Of a stretch of 64,000 nucleotides of DNA, positions 1 through 8,185 are shown piece after piece. Every line of letters begins with the position of its first letter. Position 1 is the first letter of the stretch. The stretch lies in NCBI RefSeq assembly GCF_900168125.1, contig NZ_FUZF01000022.1, positions 34,937 through 98,936 of the forward strand, in the 5' to 3' direction. Made by a program: the position numbers and the translations under genes. Source of the DNA: Sphingobacterium nematocida (GTDB lineage Bacteria > Bacteroidota > Bacteroidia > Sphingobacteriales > Sphingobacteriaceae). The notes beneath the pieces were generated by a model. That model did not search any database. It was not told where the DNA came from and saw nothing but the letters and a program-made list of their open reading frames with translations.

Positions 1-608
1 CCTGGGGTTTTGCGATAGGCAAGTTTATGACAGACGGAGTTTGGTGGTTTTTTCTGTTTTGGTTGCCCGGATATTTAAAAGATCAGTACGGTGTTGTCAA
101 CGAAGATATTATGTTGCCTTTGGCTGTATTGTATAGTATGACGATGATAGGCAGTATAGGCGGAGGTTGGTTTCCCAAATATTATATCGATCGAGGATAT
201 CCCGCTTATGATGGTCGTATGAAAGCAATGCTTGCTATTGCTGTCATTCCCCTCGTGGTACTATTGGCACAACCTTTAGGACATTATAGTTTTTGGATCC
301 CGGTTGTTTTGATTGGTGTTGGGGCGTCTGCCCACCAAGCTTGGAGTGCAAATATCTTCACGACAGTGTCCGATATGTTTCCACGTAAGGCAGTAGCATC
401 TGTTGTTGGTATAGGGGGGATGGCTGGAGGTATTGGAGGTGCGTTGATTACCAAAATAGGAGGATATCTATTTGATCATTATAAAGCATTGGGGCATATC
501 GAGACGGGTTATACCATAATGTTTAGCTTTTGTGCTATAGCTTATCTGGTTGCCTGGGGTATAATGAAACTATTGGTTCCGAAGATGAAAGTAATACGAT
601 TTGATTAA
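1..608 (+). CDS. MFS transporter, hexuronate (ExuT)-type, 3' part only
   Basis: The reading frame is open from the first complete codon (base 3), so the gene begins outside the window; about 200 C-terminal residues are visible. The segment around GKFMTDGVWWFFLFWLPGYL is typical of the anion:cation symporter branch of the major facilitator superfamily (ExuT, hexuronate uptake), and several hydrophobic helices follow. The protein should sit in the inner membrane and import a sugar acid by proton symport; the substrate is inferred from family resemblance only. The stop codon lies inside a strong hairpin shared with the convergent MFS gene. Confidence 0.85.
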   Translation, partial: WGFAIGKFMTDGVWWFFLFWLPGYLKDQYGVVNEDIMLPLAVLYSMTMIGSIGGGWFPKYYIDRGYPAYDGRMKAMLAIAVIPLVVLLAQPLGHYSFWIPVVLIGVGASAHQAWSANIFTTVSDMFPRKAVASVVGIGGMAGGIGGALITKIGGYLFDHYKALGHIETGYTIMFSFCAIAYLVAWGIMKLLVPKMKVIRFD

Positions 609-645
609 GTTAAAAGTCAGAGTGAGAAACTCTGACTTTTAACTT
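607..645. terminator. bidirectional terminator between convergent MFS genes
   Basis: A perfect 17-bp inverted repeat with a 5-nt loop (stem starting AAGTTAAAAGTCAGAGT) contains the stop codons of both flanking convergent genes. A/T-rich arms give a T-tract on either strand. Confidence 0.85.
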
Positions 646-1822
646 AATTTTCCCGGAATACCTTCAAGTAGCTTGTCATGGCAAGCAGGAGTAGTCCGAA
701 AAGAGAAAAAACAGCATAAGAGTATCTTAAACTGAATAGTTCGGCAATGTAGCCAATCAGGGGAGGTCCCATTAAAAAGCCGAGGTAACTAATGCTTGAT
801 ACCATAGCGAGAGCTACTCCTGAAGGAATTTTAGTATGCTTGCCTGCGATAGAGTAGACCGTCGGAACATTGCAGGATACACCTAGGCCTACTAGCATAA
901 AGCCAATGGTACTACAGAAAATAGAAGGAAAGGCAACAGAAAGCATCATTCCTAGTGACATCAATACTCCTGAAAACTGTAATGTTCGTTGTCGACCTAT
1001 CTTTTGAATAATTTTATCACCTATAAATCTGCCTGTAGCCATCATGATCATAAAAGAAGCGTAACCTAACATGATAAGACTCTCCGGAGCCAGGACGATA
1101 TCTTGAAAATAAACGCCGCTCCAGTCAAACATCGCTCCCTCGGTAGCCATGCTGCAGAATCCAACAATACCTAATGAAATAAGAATCTTATCGGGTTTAA
1201 AAGATGAAGAGGTACGCTCGATGTTTTGCTCATTTGGCGGGGCTAGGTGCCGTCTGTTTACTAGCACGTTCACTACAATGAGGAAGAATATAATGATAAA
1301 GTGTGGTAAGGTAGATAGACTGATATTGAGGGTTAAGAGGCCTAATAGAGCTCCTGCAAATCCAGCTAAACTCCATACACCATGAAACGATGCCATTATC
1401 GGTTTGTTATAAAGACTTTCTGCGAGTACCCCTTGCGTATTTACTGATATGTTACACATGTTGCCAATTACACCGAATAAAAACAAACATGCCCCTAACT
1501 GCCAAGCATCCGTGGCAAAAGCAATACCGCATAATATCATGCCGTAGACAATTGCTGTAATAGGCAGTATACGGTGGCTACCATATCTTGAAACTAATCT
1601 GCCTGAAAGAGCCATCGTTACCAATTGACCTATAGGGAGCATGAGCAAAATAGTTCCTAACTGAGCTTCCGTAAGCTGCAATTGTGCCTTAATGATTGGA
1701 ATTCTGCTTGCCCAGGATGCAAAGGCAATACCTTGGCAAAAATAAAATAAGGAGACGGCAATGCGTATCCTCCTCTTACTAGCGGACAGATTATCGGTTG
1801 ATCCAAGTACAATTGTAGACAT
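644..1822 (-). CDS. MFS transporter, YbjJ-like
   Basis: A 392-residue protein with about twelve hydrophobic segments. The N-terminal stretch FCQGIAFASWASRIPIIKA followed by LQLTEAQLGTILL matches the YbjJ-type MFS family, where the GSWASRIP-like motif is characteristic. Family members are inner-membrane transporters or exporters of mostly unknown substrate. ATG start at 1822. The gene runs convergently to the hexuronate-type transporter and shares its terminator, so the two are separate transcripts. Confidence 0.85.
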   Translation of the reverse strand: MSTIVLGSTDNLSASKRRIRIAVSLFYFCQGIAFASWASRIPIIKAQLQLTEAQLGTILLMLPIGQLVTMALSGRLVSRYGSHRILPITAIVYGMILCGIAFATDAWQLGACLFLFGVIGNMCNISVNTQGVLAESLYNKPIMASFHGVWSLAGFAGALLGLLTLNISLSTLPHFIIIFFLIVVNVLVNRRHLAPPNEQNIERTSSSFKPDKILISLGIVGFCSMATEGAMFDWSGVYFQDIVLAPESLIMLGYASFMIMMATGRFIGDKIIQKIGRQRTLQFSGVLMSLGMMLSVAFPSIFCSTIGFMLVGLGVSCNVPTVYSIAGKHTKIPSGVALAMVSSISYLGFLMGPPLIGYIAELFSLRYSYAVFSLFGLLLLAMTSYLKVFREN

Positions 1823-1968
1823 TTTTAAAAGAGTTGAGCCTGCAAAAATACAGGAAAGACCTCAGGGTTTTGTCATTTAGATATTAAGATTTCTTGGTAT
1901 CCCAGAGGGGCGGGACATCGAAAATATTGAGAAAAGAAGAATTTATGCTGAAGAAACAAAAAAAAGTA

Positions 1969-1999
1969 TTGACTTTTTAAGGCACAGCAGTTACATTTG
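1969..1999 (+). promoter_or_regulatory. Bacteroidota-type promoter of tRNA-Lys
   Basis: TTG (1969-1971), a 20-bp spacer and TACATTTG (1992-1999) match the TTG-N19/20-TAnnTTTG promoter of Bacteroidota. The element ends 7 bp before the mature tRNA 5' end. Confidence 0.75.
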
Positions 2000-2006
2000 T
2001 GCTATT

Positions 2007-2079
2007 GACTTCGTAGCTCAGTTGGTAGAGCAACAGACTCTTAATCTGTGGGTCCTGAGTTCGAGCCTCAGCGGGGTCA
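2007..2079 (+). tRNA. tRNA-Lys (CTT)
   Basis: A complete cloverleaf can be drawn. The acceptor stem GACTTCG pairs with CGGGGTC with two G-U pairs. The D arm is GCTCAGTTGGTAGAGC, the anticodon stem ACAGA/TCTGT encloses CTCTTAA (anticodon CTT at 2040-2042), and the T arm is CTGAG-TTCGAGC-CTCAG. The discriminator base is A and no CCA is encoded. A hairpin terminator follows directly. Confidence 0.97.
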
Positions 2080-2082
2080 CTA

Positions 2083-2115
2083 AAAAAAGCCTTTCTAAGA
2101 CGGAAAGGCTTTTTT
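2083..2115. terminator. terminator after tRNA-Lys
   Basis: AAAAAAGCCTTTC pairs with GAAAGGCTTTTTT around a 7-nt loop. It ends the tRNA transcript on the plus strand. Because the stem is flanked by A/T on both sides it can also serve the amidohydrolase gene arriving on the minus strand. Confidence 0.85.
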
Positions 2116-2122
2116 CGTGATT

Positions 2123-3454
2123 TTATTTCTTCAAAGTATTTTTATAAATTTTGCCATCTTTTATAATAACAACAAAGTTTTTTGTTGGGTTGGCTAGCAG
2201 CTTTAGATCTTTCAAGGGGTCTCCATTGACTAACAAAACATCTGCAAGTGCCCCTTCTTCAATCATTCCCAGTTTGCCAGGATAAGGGCTCCTCAGTCCC
2301 GAAAGTTGCAATAGCTCAGCATTACCCTGTGTCACCATTTTTAGGATTTCGGCATTTGTAAACCATTTTTGCAAGCGCAGAATAAACTCGTTTTGTTTTT
2401 CGTTAAGCTCTGGTTCGAAGAGAAAGTCAGTGCCCCAAGCCAATTTGACGTTGTGTTTTTTCGCTAAAGGCCATACTTTTTCTTGACCTTCAATAACCGG
2501 TTTACGTTTTGCGACACGTTGAGGATCCATATCAGGGGTGTCATCTACTAAGTTTTGTAGACTCAGCCAAATATCCTTTTCGGCGAGAAGTTTTAGCGTT
2601 TCTTCATCCAGTAACTGTCCGTGTTCAACACATTTTACACCAGCTTCGATCGCTCTCCGGATCGCTCTTGGAGTGTAAGCATGTACGGTAACATATGTTC
2701 CCCAGTCTTCTGCGGCTTCAACAGCCGCTTTCATCTCATCCAGCGTGTATTGTGTGACGTCTACAGGGTCGTAGGCAGAGGATGTTCCTCCTCCGGCCAT
2801 TAGTTTGATCTGACTAGCGCCGAAACGTAGGTTTTCTCTTACGGCAGTCAATACTTCATCGCGTCCATCAGCGATGAATGTTGCGCCATAGCGCTCAGCA
2901 CGGGAGACTACCCCAAAAAAACGTCGGGATTTTTCATCTGGCGATCTAAAATCACCATGACCCGCAGTCTGACTGATAGTGGCGCCTGAAGGCCATATCC
3001 GAGGGCCAGGCAGCTTACCTGCATCAATCGCCGCCTTTATTGGGAATATAGGTCCCCCGGCATCCCGAATGCTTGTAAAGCCACGCATCAACATATTATT
3101 AGCCGATTGGCCGATAGTTTTAATTAGAAATTCCTCAGATAAATCGTTGGTCACCATTTGAGGCATTGTCAATGAGCCGAATACCATATGGACATGTACG
3201 TCTATAAGGCCGGGCATTAATGTTTTTCCAGCCCCATTGATCTTCACGACTTCCAGACCTGTGACCGCAATCGGTGATGAACTGATTTTCTGAATTATAT
3301 TACCGCTGATCAACACATGGCTGGGGGCGGTTAGGGATTGTGTGGTTTGATCCAGTATTCGCACGTTTTCTAATAAAACATGATTTTGTTGCGCTTTGAC
3401 AGAATAAATCGACGCTGCACTGAAAAGTAAGGTGCAGAAATAAAATAATCGCAT
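2123..3454 (-). CDS. exported metal-dependent amidohydrolase (imidazolonepropionase-like)
   Basis: Amidohydrolase-superfamily protein of about 443 residues. I place the start at the ATG at 3454 because it opens directly into a signal peptide (MRLFYFCTLLFSAASIYSVKA, cleavage near AQ); an upstream in-frame start at 3487 would add 11 polar residues. Metal-binding motifs are visible: DVHVHM near residue 85, QIKLMAGGG with the probable carboxylated lysine, HAYT and EHGQ histidines, and the WGTDF aspartate. These fit the imidazolonepropionase-like/Xaa-Pro dipeptidase branch. It is probably a periplasmic hydrolase; substrate unknown. Confidence 0.85.
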   Translation of the reverse strand: MRLFYFCTLLFSAASIYSVKAQQNHVLLENVRILDQTTQSLTAPSHVLISGNIIQKISSSPIAVTGLEVVKINGAGKTLMPGLIDVHVHMVFGSLTMPQMVTNDLSEEFLIKTIGQSANNMLMRGFTSIRDAGGPIFPIKAAIDAGKLPGPRIWPSGATISQTAGHGDFRSPDEKSRRFFGVVSRAERYGATFIADGRDEVLTAVRENLRFGASQIKLMAGGGTSSAYDPVDVTQYTLDEMKAAVEAAEDWGTYVTVHAYTPRAIRRAIEAGVKCVEHGQLLDEETLKLLAEKDIWLSLQNLVDDTPDMDPQRVAKRKPVIEGQEKVWPLAKKHNVKLAWGTDFLFEPELNEKQNEFILRLQKWFTNAEILKMVTQGNAELLQLSGLRSPYPGKLGMIEEGALADVLLVNGDPLKDLKLLANPTKNFVVIIKDGKIYKNTLKK

Positions 3455-3645
3455 GGCAGATGTTGTTTGGTTTTTACTAAGATACAAATATAAAATCTGT
3501 TTTTTTAATATGTTAAATAAGTTTTGAAAAATCAGAGGTGGGTTAAGCGATTCAGTATGAAGTAAATCTTGTTGTTTGTTATGATTATCGTTATTGATTA
3601 TTTCCGTAACTTGCTTCTATATTAAAAGAATATAATTCATTTTTT

Positions 3646-3910
3646 AATGAGTAATCGCTCAGTGATGCCGAAATGACAACGGCAGGCTTTAAGCCTTAAA
3701 CTTAGGCAAGATTGTTGGGGCAGAAACGTATAGATGGATCAATGTACCGTGTGCCAGCCTGAGGGTGTTATACACTAGACGGTAAAGATCTTGAGATGAC
3801 AGGAGTAGCACCTGATATTGTATGTTAAGAATACGGAGGGGCATAGAGAAAAAGGAAAAGATCCTCAGCTGGAGCGAGCTATACAAGAAATTCTGAAGGA
3901 CTTAAAATAA
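3646..3910 (+). pseudogene. decayed 3' end of an S41 (tricorn-like) peptidase gene
   Basis: Three pieces of plus-strand reading frame, broken by frameshifts and stops, read like the C-terminus of tricorn-type S41 peptidases. They are NE*SLSDAEMTTAGFK (3646-3690), then GKIVGAET, then IDGSMYRVPA*GCYTLDG (the stop replaces an expected Trp) continuing KDLEMTGVAPDIV. After a +1 shift comes KNTEGHREKGKDPQLERAI to a stop at 3910. No intact upstream portion is present, so this is a remnant and not expressed as protein. Confidence 0.75.
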
Positions 3911-3927
3911 TTGGAAAGAAACTGTTT

Positions 3928-4623
3928 ATGGACGAAAGTTTTGCTGATAGGGTTATAGATTTTAATAGTGGATTGCATTATTCGGGAGAGCTTCCAGATG
4001 GTTTTCAGGTTATGAATCCTTATCTAGACAACCCGGAGACCATTCAGGTGATGCGTCAGTTCTATCACAAATACTATGGGGATTCGAGGAATCGTCAATT
4101 TATTGTAGGGATCAATCCCAGTCGTAAGGGAGCAGGAGTTACTGGAGTTCCATTTACAGATACAAAGCGGCTGTATAGCGCCTGCGGCATTGAGATGAAG
4201 TCCGCCCATACGCACGAAATATCTTCCGTATTCATGTACGATATGATTGATGCGTATGGGGGAGCAGCAGCCTTTTATGAACGATTTTATATAAACTCAC
4301 CCTTTCCTCTTGCGATTGTTCGGCAAACAAAAGCCGGACAATGGGTTAATGCTAATTATTATGATGATCCGTCATTGTTTACTGCGGTAAAAGACTTTAT
4401 GATAACATCTCTTAAAAAACACATCAGCATGGGGCTTGATGTCTCCAAGGTGTACGTGCTAGGGAAGAAAAATGCAAAATTTATTCAAAAATTAAATGGA
4501 GAAGCAAAGTTGTTCGGGGGGATAGAAATTTTAGAGCATCCGAGGTATATACAGCAATATAAGTCGAAAGATAAAGATTTTTATATTGCCAAGTATATCG
4601 AGGCCTTTGACTCCGGACTATAG
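3928..4623 (+). CDS. SMUG2-type uracil-DNA glycosylase family protein
   Basis: A 231-residue protein of the uracil-DNA glycosylase superfamily. FIVGINPSRKGAGVTGVPF (about residues 57-75) corresponds to the GxNPs active-site motif, and EHPRYIQQY near the C-terminus carries the catalytic-region His. Length and motifs fit the SMUG2/DUF4918 group of Bacteroidota. Such enzymes excise deaminated bases to start base excision repair. It is first gene of a tight run with the DUF488 gene (23-bp gap) and the two following genes (gaps of 5 and 2 bp). It starts 17 bp after the S41 remnant ends. Confidence 0.8.
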   Translation: MDESFADRVIDFNSGLHYSGELPDGFQVMNPYLDNPETIQVMRQFYHKYYGDSRNRQFIVGINPSRKGAGVTGVPFTDTKRLYSACGIEMKSAHTHEISSVFMYDMIDAYGGAAAFYERFYINSPFPLAIVRQTKAGQWVNANYYDDPSLFTAVKDFMITSLKKHISMGLDVSKVYVLGKKNAKFIQKLNGEAKLFGGIEILEHPRYIQQYKSKDKDFYIAKYIEAFDSGL

Positions 4624-4646
4624 ATTCATTAAAGAATTGAAATAGG

Positions 4647-4997
4647 ATGATTAAGATAAAGCGTATTTATGAAAAGCCAGTTCCCGAAGATGGATACCGT
4701 ATGTTGGTCGATCGACTTTGGCCGCGTGGAGTCCGTCAAAGTGAAGCTGCATTAGACGAGTGGAATAAAGATATTGCCCCATCGACCGCTTTAAGAAAAT
4801 GGTTTGGCCATAAACCAGAGTTATTTGATGAATTTGTGTCGCGGTATACCGAGGAGTTGAATGCTAAAAAAGAAAACTTGTTTCGTATCAAAGGTTTAGG
4901 GGAAAACGGGCTTTTGACTTTACTTTATGCGGCAAGAGATGAACGAATGAATCCGGCAGCGGTTCTGTTGCAGATAATTAACGACATAGAAAAATAA
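4647..4997 (+). CDS. DUF488 (YeaO-like) family protein
   Basis: A 116-residue soluble protein. KRIYEKPVPEDGYRMLVDRLWPRG and the WNKDIAPSTALRKWFGH segment are hallmarks of DUF488/YeaO proteins, and LLTLLYAARD aligns with the usual LLYaakD motif. The family has no settled biochemical role. It is cotranscribed with the SMUG2-type glycosylase upstream and, 5 bp downstream, with a small exported protein. Confidence 0.85.
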   Translation: MIKIKRIYEKPVPEDGYRMLVDRLWPRGVRQSEAALDEWNKDIAPSTALRKWFGHKPELFDEFVSRYTEELNAKKENLFRIKGLGENGLLTLLYAARDERMNPAAVLLQIINDIEK

Positions 4998-5002
4998 CAG
5001 TA

Positions 5003-5473
5003 ATGAAGTATATATTTTGGATATTATTCCTTTGTATGGTAAGTCACATAAGGCTGAAGGCGCAGGAGGGTCAAGATCATAGTAAATGGATTTTTGGTCC
5101 ATCCTTGGGTTATCAGTATCAAAAGACAAGTTTTGTTAAAGCTTCTTTCTGGGGGCTTACGGATTTAGGATATGCAAATTACCTTCGGGTAGATGGAGGA
5201 GCAAATATGACTTGGAAAGGGGGTAAGACCCATGTCGTCCCCGAATTAGGTGTTACCTATTATTTAAGTGCCAAAGGAGTTTGGCCATTTGTCAAGATGG
5301 AGACTACTCCCTATACTATTACACCAAAAGTTGGTGTTGGTGTATTTAATATTTTTGAGGTGGGAGCTGGTTACGGTTTGGGGTTGGAGAATAAGAAGGG
5401 ATTGGGGATGCCTATCAAAGGATTTAATATCTCTGTAGGATTAAGTTTGCCTCTTAACTATCATTTGTATTAA
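5003..5473 (+). CDS. small exported beta-rich protein, function unknown
   Basis: 156 residues starting with a signal peptide (MKYIFWILFLCMVSHIRLKA, cleavage near AQ). The mature part is rich in alternating aromatic and glycine residues (GPSLGYQYQ, GVGVFNIFEVGAGYGLGL) and ends ISVGLSLPLNYHLY. This suggests an outer-membrane beta-barrel of about 8 strands. I do not recognise a named family. It sits in the glycosylase/DUF488 operon, 2 bp before the next start codon. Confidence 0.7.
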   Translation: MKYIFWILFLCMVSHIRLKAQEGQDHSKWIFGPSLGYQYQKTSFVKASFWGLTDLGYANYLRVDGGANMTWKGGKTHVVPELGVTYYLSAKGVWPFVKMETTPYTITPKVGVGVFNIFEVGAGYGLGLENKKGLGMPIKGFNISVGLSLPLNYHLY

Positions 5474-5475
5474 AT

Positions 5476-6540
5476 ATGACCGTATTTCAAAAGCTACATC
5501 AGCCTACAGGGAGGCTGGTCTATAATAATGGGGAGGAATATCTTTTTTTTGGCGGTACCGCTTATTTAGGTTTACTGGATAATCCAGATTATATTCAATT
5601 GTATAAAAAAGGGATAGATATTTATGGATTGAATAATGGTACTTCCCGTTCCAATAATGTACAGTTGGGTATATATAATGAGGCAGAGTATAGGTTGGCC
5701 ACACGATTTGGTTTTGCTGATGCCGCTTTATTATCAAGTGGATATCTTGCCGCTCAAGTTGCTGTAAAGGCTTTGTCGCCAGGGCGAGAGGTAATATATG
5801 CTCCGGGAGCGCACCCTGCATTATGGCTTGATACAGCTTTGGAAGACAGCCGTAGATTTGTAGAATGGCGCGATGAGACGATTAATTATATTAATCAATC
5901 CGTGCAAAAAGAATTTGTTATTATATCCAATACGTTGGATAATTTGACGCCTGGTTTTTATGATTTTTCTCCCTTTGCTACGCAGTGTGATCCGGTAAAG
6001 CACTTGCTTTTTATTTTGGACGACTCGCATGGTTTAGGTGTTGTGAAGAGAGATGCTGTTTCTTTGGATCTTGGTTTTGCAGCTGATTTGGATAATATTG
6101 ATGTCGTTATTGTTGCTTCTTTGGCAAAAGGGATGGGGACTGATGCGGGGGTTGTAATGGGGCCGGTCGATTGTGTTAAACAGATTAAAAAACATCCTAT
6201 TTTTAGAGGAGCATCACCTCCGGCGCCTGCAGCGATTTACGCTCTTATAAATGGAGACGACCTCTACCATCAAGCATTTGATATATTACATCGGAATATC
6301 GAGTTTTTTGGTCTTAGGGTAAAAGCTAGTCCTAGGTTGAGTTGTATAAATGGTTTTCCGGTGTTTACCTCTAATGATCCTCATTTATACCGGTATCTTC
6401 TCCATAAGCATGTTCTTATTTCGAGTTTTCCTTATCCTTTCTCAAATAGTCCGCTGTTAAATCGTATTGTCATTTCCTCTTTACATAAGGAGGAAGATCT
6501 ACAGTATCTAGCAGAAATGTATTTTATAAAACCTGAATAA
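5476..6540 (+). CDS. PLP-dependent aminotransferase-fold enzyme (KBL/BioF-like)
   Basis: A 354-residue fold-type I PLP enzyme of the alpha-oxoamine synthase type. FFGGTAYLGLLDNP resembles the YLGL motif of BioF/KBL, and GLNNGTSRSNNVQLG follows. ILDDSHGLGV holds the PLP-binding Asp and His, and SLAKGMGTDAG the Schiff-base Lys. It is shorter than canonical BioF/Kbl (about 390) and divergent from the true Kbl at 44.7 kb, so the acyl-CoA and amino-acid substrates are unknown. Last gene of the operon. Confidence 0.75.
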   Translation: MTVFQKLHQPTGRLVYNNGEEYLFFGGTAYLGLLDNPDYIQLYKKGIDIYGLNNGTSRSNNVQLGIYNEAEYRLATRFGFADAALLSSGYLAAQVAVKALSPGREVIYAPGAHPALWLDTALEDSRRFVEWRDETINYINQSVQKEFVIISNTLDNLTPGFYDFSPFATQCDPVKHLLFILDDSHGLGVVKRDAVSLDLGFAADLDNIDVVIVASLAKGMGTDAGVVMGPVDCVKQIKKHPIFRGASPPAPAAIYALINGDDLYHQAFDILHRNIEFFGLRVKASPRLSCINGFPVFTSNDPHLYRYLLHKHVLISSFPYPFSNSPLLNRIVISSLHKEEDLQYLAEMYFIKPE

Positions 6541-6543
6541 ATA

Positions 6544-6574
6544 TTTGAAAATCAGCAAAATAATGGTAGATTTG
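6544..6574 (+). promoter_or_regulatory. promoter P1 of the HU gene
   Basis: TTTG (6544-6547), exactly 19 bp, then TAGATTTG (6567-6574): a perfect match to the Bacteroidota consensus. It would give a leader of about 160 nt before the HU start at 6744. Confidence 0.75.
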
Positions 6575-6684
6575 CATCCGATTTAAAGTGCGTTCTAAAC
6601 GCTTTTTCGGGGTAATCGTTTGAAAATGAAAAAAATATGTTGGATAAATGATCCGAAATATTTTTAAAGCTCATTTAAAAAAGA

Positions 6685-6692
6685 TAATTTTG
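6685..6692 (+). promoter_or_regulatory. second -7 element (P2) upstream of HU
   Basis: TAATTTTG fits TAnnTTTG. A T-run 20 bp upstream is a weak -33. Downstream, TTAGGAGGAAT at 6710-6720 contains a strong purine-rich Shine-Dalgarno-like sequence, but 24 bp from the HU ATG. Confidence 0.45.
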
Positions 6693-6743
6693 CAACCCCA
6701 AATGTGGGTTTAGGAGGAATAATATAATTACAGAATAATAGAT

Positions 6744-7037
6744 ATGACTAAAGCAGAAATTATTGCAGAAATCTCTAACAAGACTGGCTTAGAGAAGGTT
6801 GATGTACAAGAAACGGTTGAAGCGTTTTTCAAAGTTGTTAAAAATGCGATGATTGAAGGAGAGAATGTATACGTTAGAGGGTTTGGAAGTTTTGTAGTAA
6901 AAAAGAGAGCAGAAAAGACGGCGCGTAATATTTCCAAAAACACAGCGATTATTATCCCTGAGCACTTCGTGCCTAGTTTCAAACCAGCAAAAGTTTTTGT
7001 TGAGAAAGTGAAAAATGGTAATAAAGTAAAAAAATAG
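6744..7037 (+). CDS. HU/IHF-family DNA-binding protein
   Basis: 97 residues of typical HU/IHF length and order. The N-terminal helices are MTKAEIIAEISNKTGLEKVDV, and the beta-arm with the signature GENVYVRGFGSF is at about residues 42-53, followed by a basic arm (KKRAEKTARNIS) and FKPAKVF near the C-terminus. It is a nucleoid protein that bends DNA as a dimer. It is transcribed with the TPR gene 13 bp downstream and probably the mS38-like gene. Two promoter-like elements precede it. Confidence 0.95.
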   Translation: MTKAEIIAEISNKTGLEKVDVQETVEAFFKVVKNAMIEGENVYVRGFGSFVVKKRAEKTARNISKNTAIIIPEHFVPSFKPAKVFVEKVKNGNKVKK

Positions 7038-7050
7038 TTAAATTCGCCCT

Positions 7051-7887
7051 ATGCTTAATACCAAACAAATAGTAGTAATTGTATTAGTCGTTGTACTAAT
7101 GGGGGGCTTATTGGCCCAGCCTATTAAAGGTTTGGTTGATAAGGAGCAGGGCAAAACAGAAGCTAGCGCAGAGAAACCATCTTCTATGTATACATTAAAG
7201 AGTGTTTCTGAATTAGCAAAACAAGGTATTAATTCTTCTCTATCCCAAGATATTTCCGCAATTGAAGCTCAGGCTGAGAAAGCAGAAGGTGAACAAAAAG
7301 TCGCGCTTCTAGAACAGTTAGTGGCTAAGTGGGACGATGTAGCAAAACCTATTCCACAGGCATTCATCTATCAGGAGTTGGCTCAGATCGCTCCAAAATT
7401 TGAATACTGGTTGAAGGCAGGAGATGCTTTTCGTGCTGGTTATACCAATCAACAGGATACGATGATGGCTGCAGAATTGAATAAGTTTGCTATTGCTGCT
7501 TATGAAAAAGCAGTGGAATTGGATGCCAATAGTCTACCTGCGAAGATGGGACTAGGTGCAGCGCTTGTCACAGGGTCAAATAATCCTATGGCTGGTATAG
7601 CGTTACTTAGAGAAGTTGTTGCGGTAGAACCAAAAAATGTAGAAGCAAATAAAACGTTAGGTTTATTCTCTATACGTTCTCAGCAGTTTGATAAAGCAAT
7701 TGAGCGTTTCAAAACTGTAATTGAAGTAAAACCGGATGCAGAGTCTTACTTTTATTTAGCTACAAGCTACGAAAAAATCGGTCTTAAGAACGAAGCTATA
7801 GCTGCTTATCAAAAAAGCAAGGAAATAGCAGCAGATCCGACCTTATCTCAGTATATCGATCGTCAGATTGAAGCATTGAGTAAATAA
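7051..7887 (+). CDS. membrane-anchored TPR protein
   Basis: 278 residues. One N-terminal hydrophobic segment (about residues 6-24) anchors it or acts as an uncleaved signal. A charged linker follows, then at least three tetratricopeptide repeats (about 145-270), for example AAYEKAVELDANSLPAKMGLG and IERFKTVIEVKPDAESYFYLA. TPR proteins act as scaffolds; no catalytic motif is seen. It lies in the conserved Bacteroidota gene order HU - TPR - mS38-like - RNase G. Confidence 0.85.
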   Translation: MLNTKQIVVIVLVVVLMGGLLAQPIKGLVDKEQGKTEASAEKPSSMYTLKSVSELAKQGINSSLSQDISAIEAQAEKAEGEQKVALLEQLVAKWDDVAKPIPQAFIYQELAQIAPKFEYWLKAGDAFRAGYTNQQDTMMAAELNKFAIAAYEKAVELDANSLPAKMGLGAALVTGSNNPMAGIALLREVVAVEPKNVEANKTLGLFSIRSQQFDKAIERFKTVIEVKPDAESYFYLATSYEKIGLKNEAIAAYQKSKEIAADPTLSQYIDRQIEALSK

Positions 7888-7930
7888 TAATTAACAAGAT
7901 TCATTAACATTATTTAAAAACATTAAAGCT

Positions 7931-8020
7931 ATGCCAAGCGGAAAAAAAAGAAAAAGACACAAAATGGCTACTCACAAACGTAAAAAACGTTTAAGAAAAA
8001 ATAGACACAAGAAAAAATAG
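7931..8020 (+). CDS. tiny basic protein with AURKAIP1/COX24 (mS38-like) motif
   Basis: A 29-codon gene: start ATG at 7931, stop TAG at 8018. The product begins MPSGKKRKRHKMATHKRKKR and is almost entirely Lys, Arg and His. This is the short conserved protein of Bacteroidota carrying the AURKAIP1/COX24 C-terminal motif, related to mitochondrial ribosomal protein mS38 and probably ribosome-associated. It lies 43 bp after the TPR gene and is followed by a strong terminator. Confidence 0.85.
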   Translation: MPSGKKRKRHKMATHKRKKRLRKNRHKKK

Positions 8021-8061
8021 TTCTTGTTGATAGTCTAAGGAGATTTATTTCCAAAGGCGCT

Positions 8062-8108
8062 ATACAATCTATGGTAAACTTAGTTGTTTATCGTAGATTG
8101 TATTTTTT
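8062..8108 (+). terminator. terminator of the HU-TPR-mS38-like operon
   Basis: An 18-bp stem with two G-U pairs (ATACAATCTATGGTAAAC against GTTTATCGTAGATTGTAT), a 6-nt loop, then six T. It separates the operon from the RNase G gene. Confidence 0.85.
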
Positions 8109-8145
8109 CATTAAACAAGTTTATGTTTCATTGGGATGATATAAG

Positions 8146-8164
8146 ATAGTACGCGAGGTACTAT
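8146..8164 (+). other. small hairpin in the RNase G leader
   Basis: ATAGTAC / GTACTAT, a perfect 7-bp stem with loop GCGAG, ends 21 bp before the TTG start of the RNase G gene. It could influence translation or be a cleavage site for autoregulation; this is inference. Confidence 0.4.
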
Positions 8165-8185
8165 TGTCCCCAAATTTAGTAGCTG

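Noticed and set aside
3689..3886. 65-codon minus-strand open frame
   Set aside because: It lies antisense to the S41 peptidase remnant, whose plus-strand fragments are family-like, and its own product has no signal, domain or start context.
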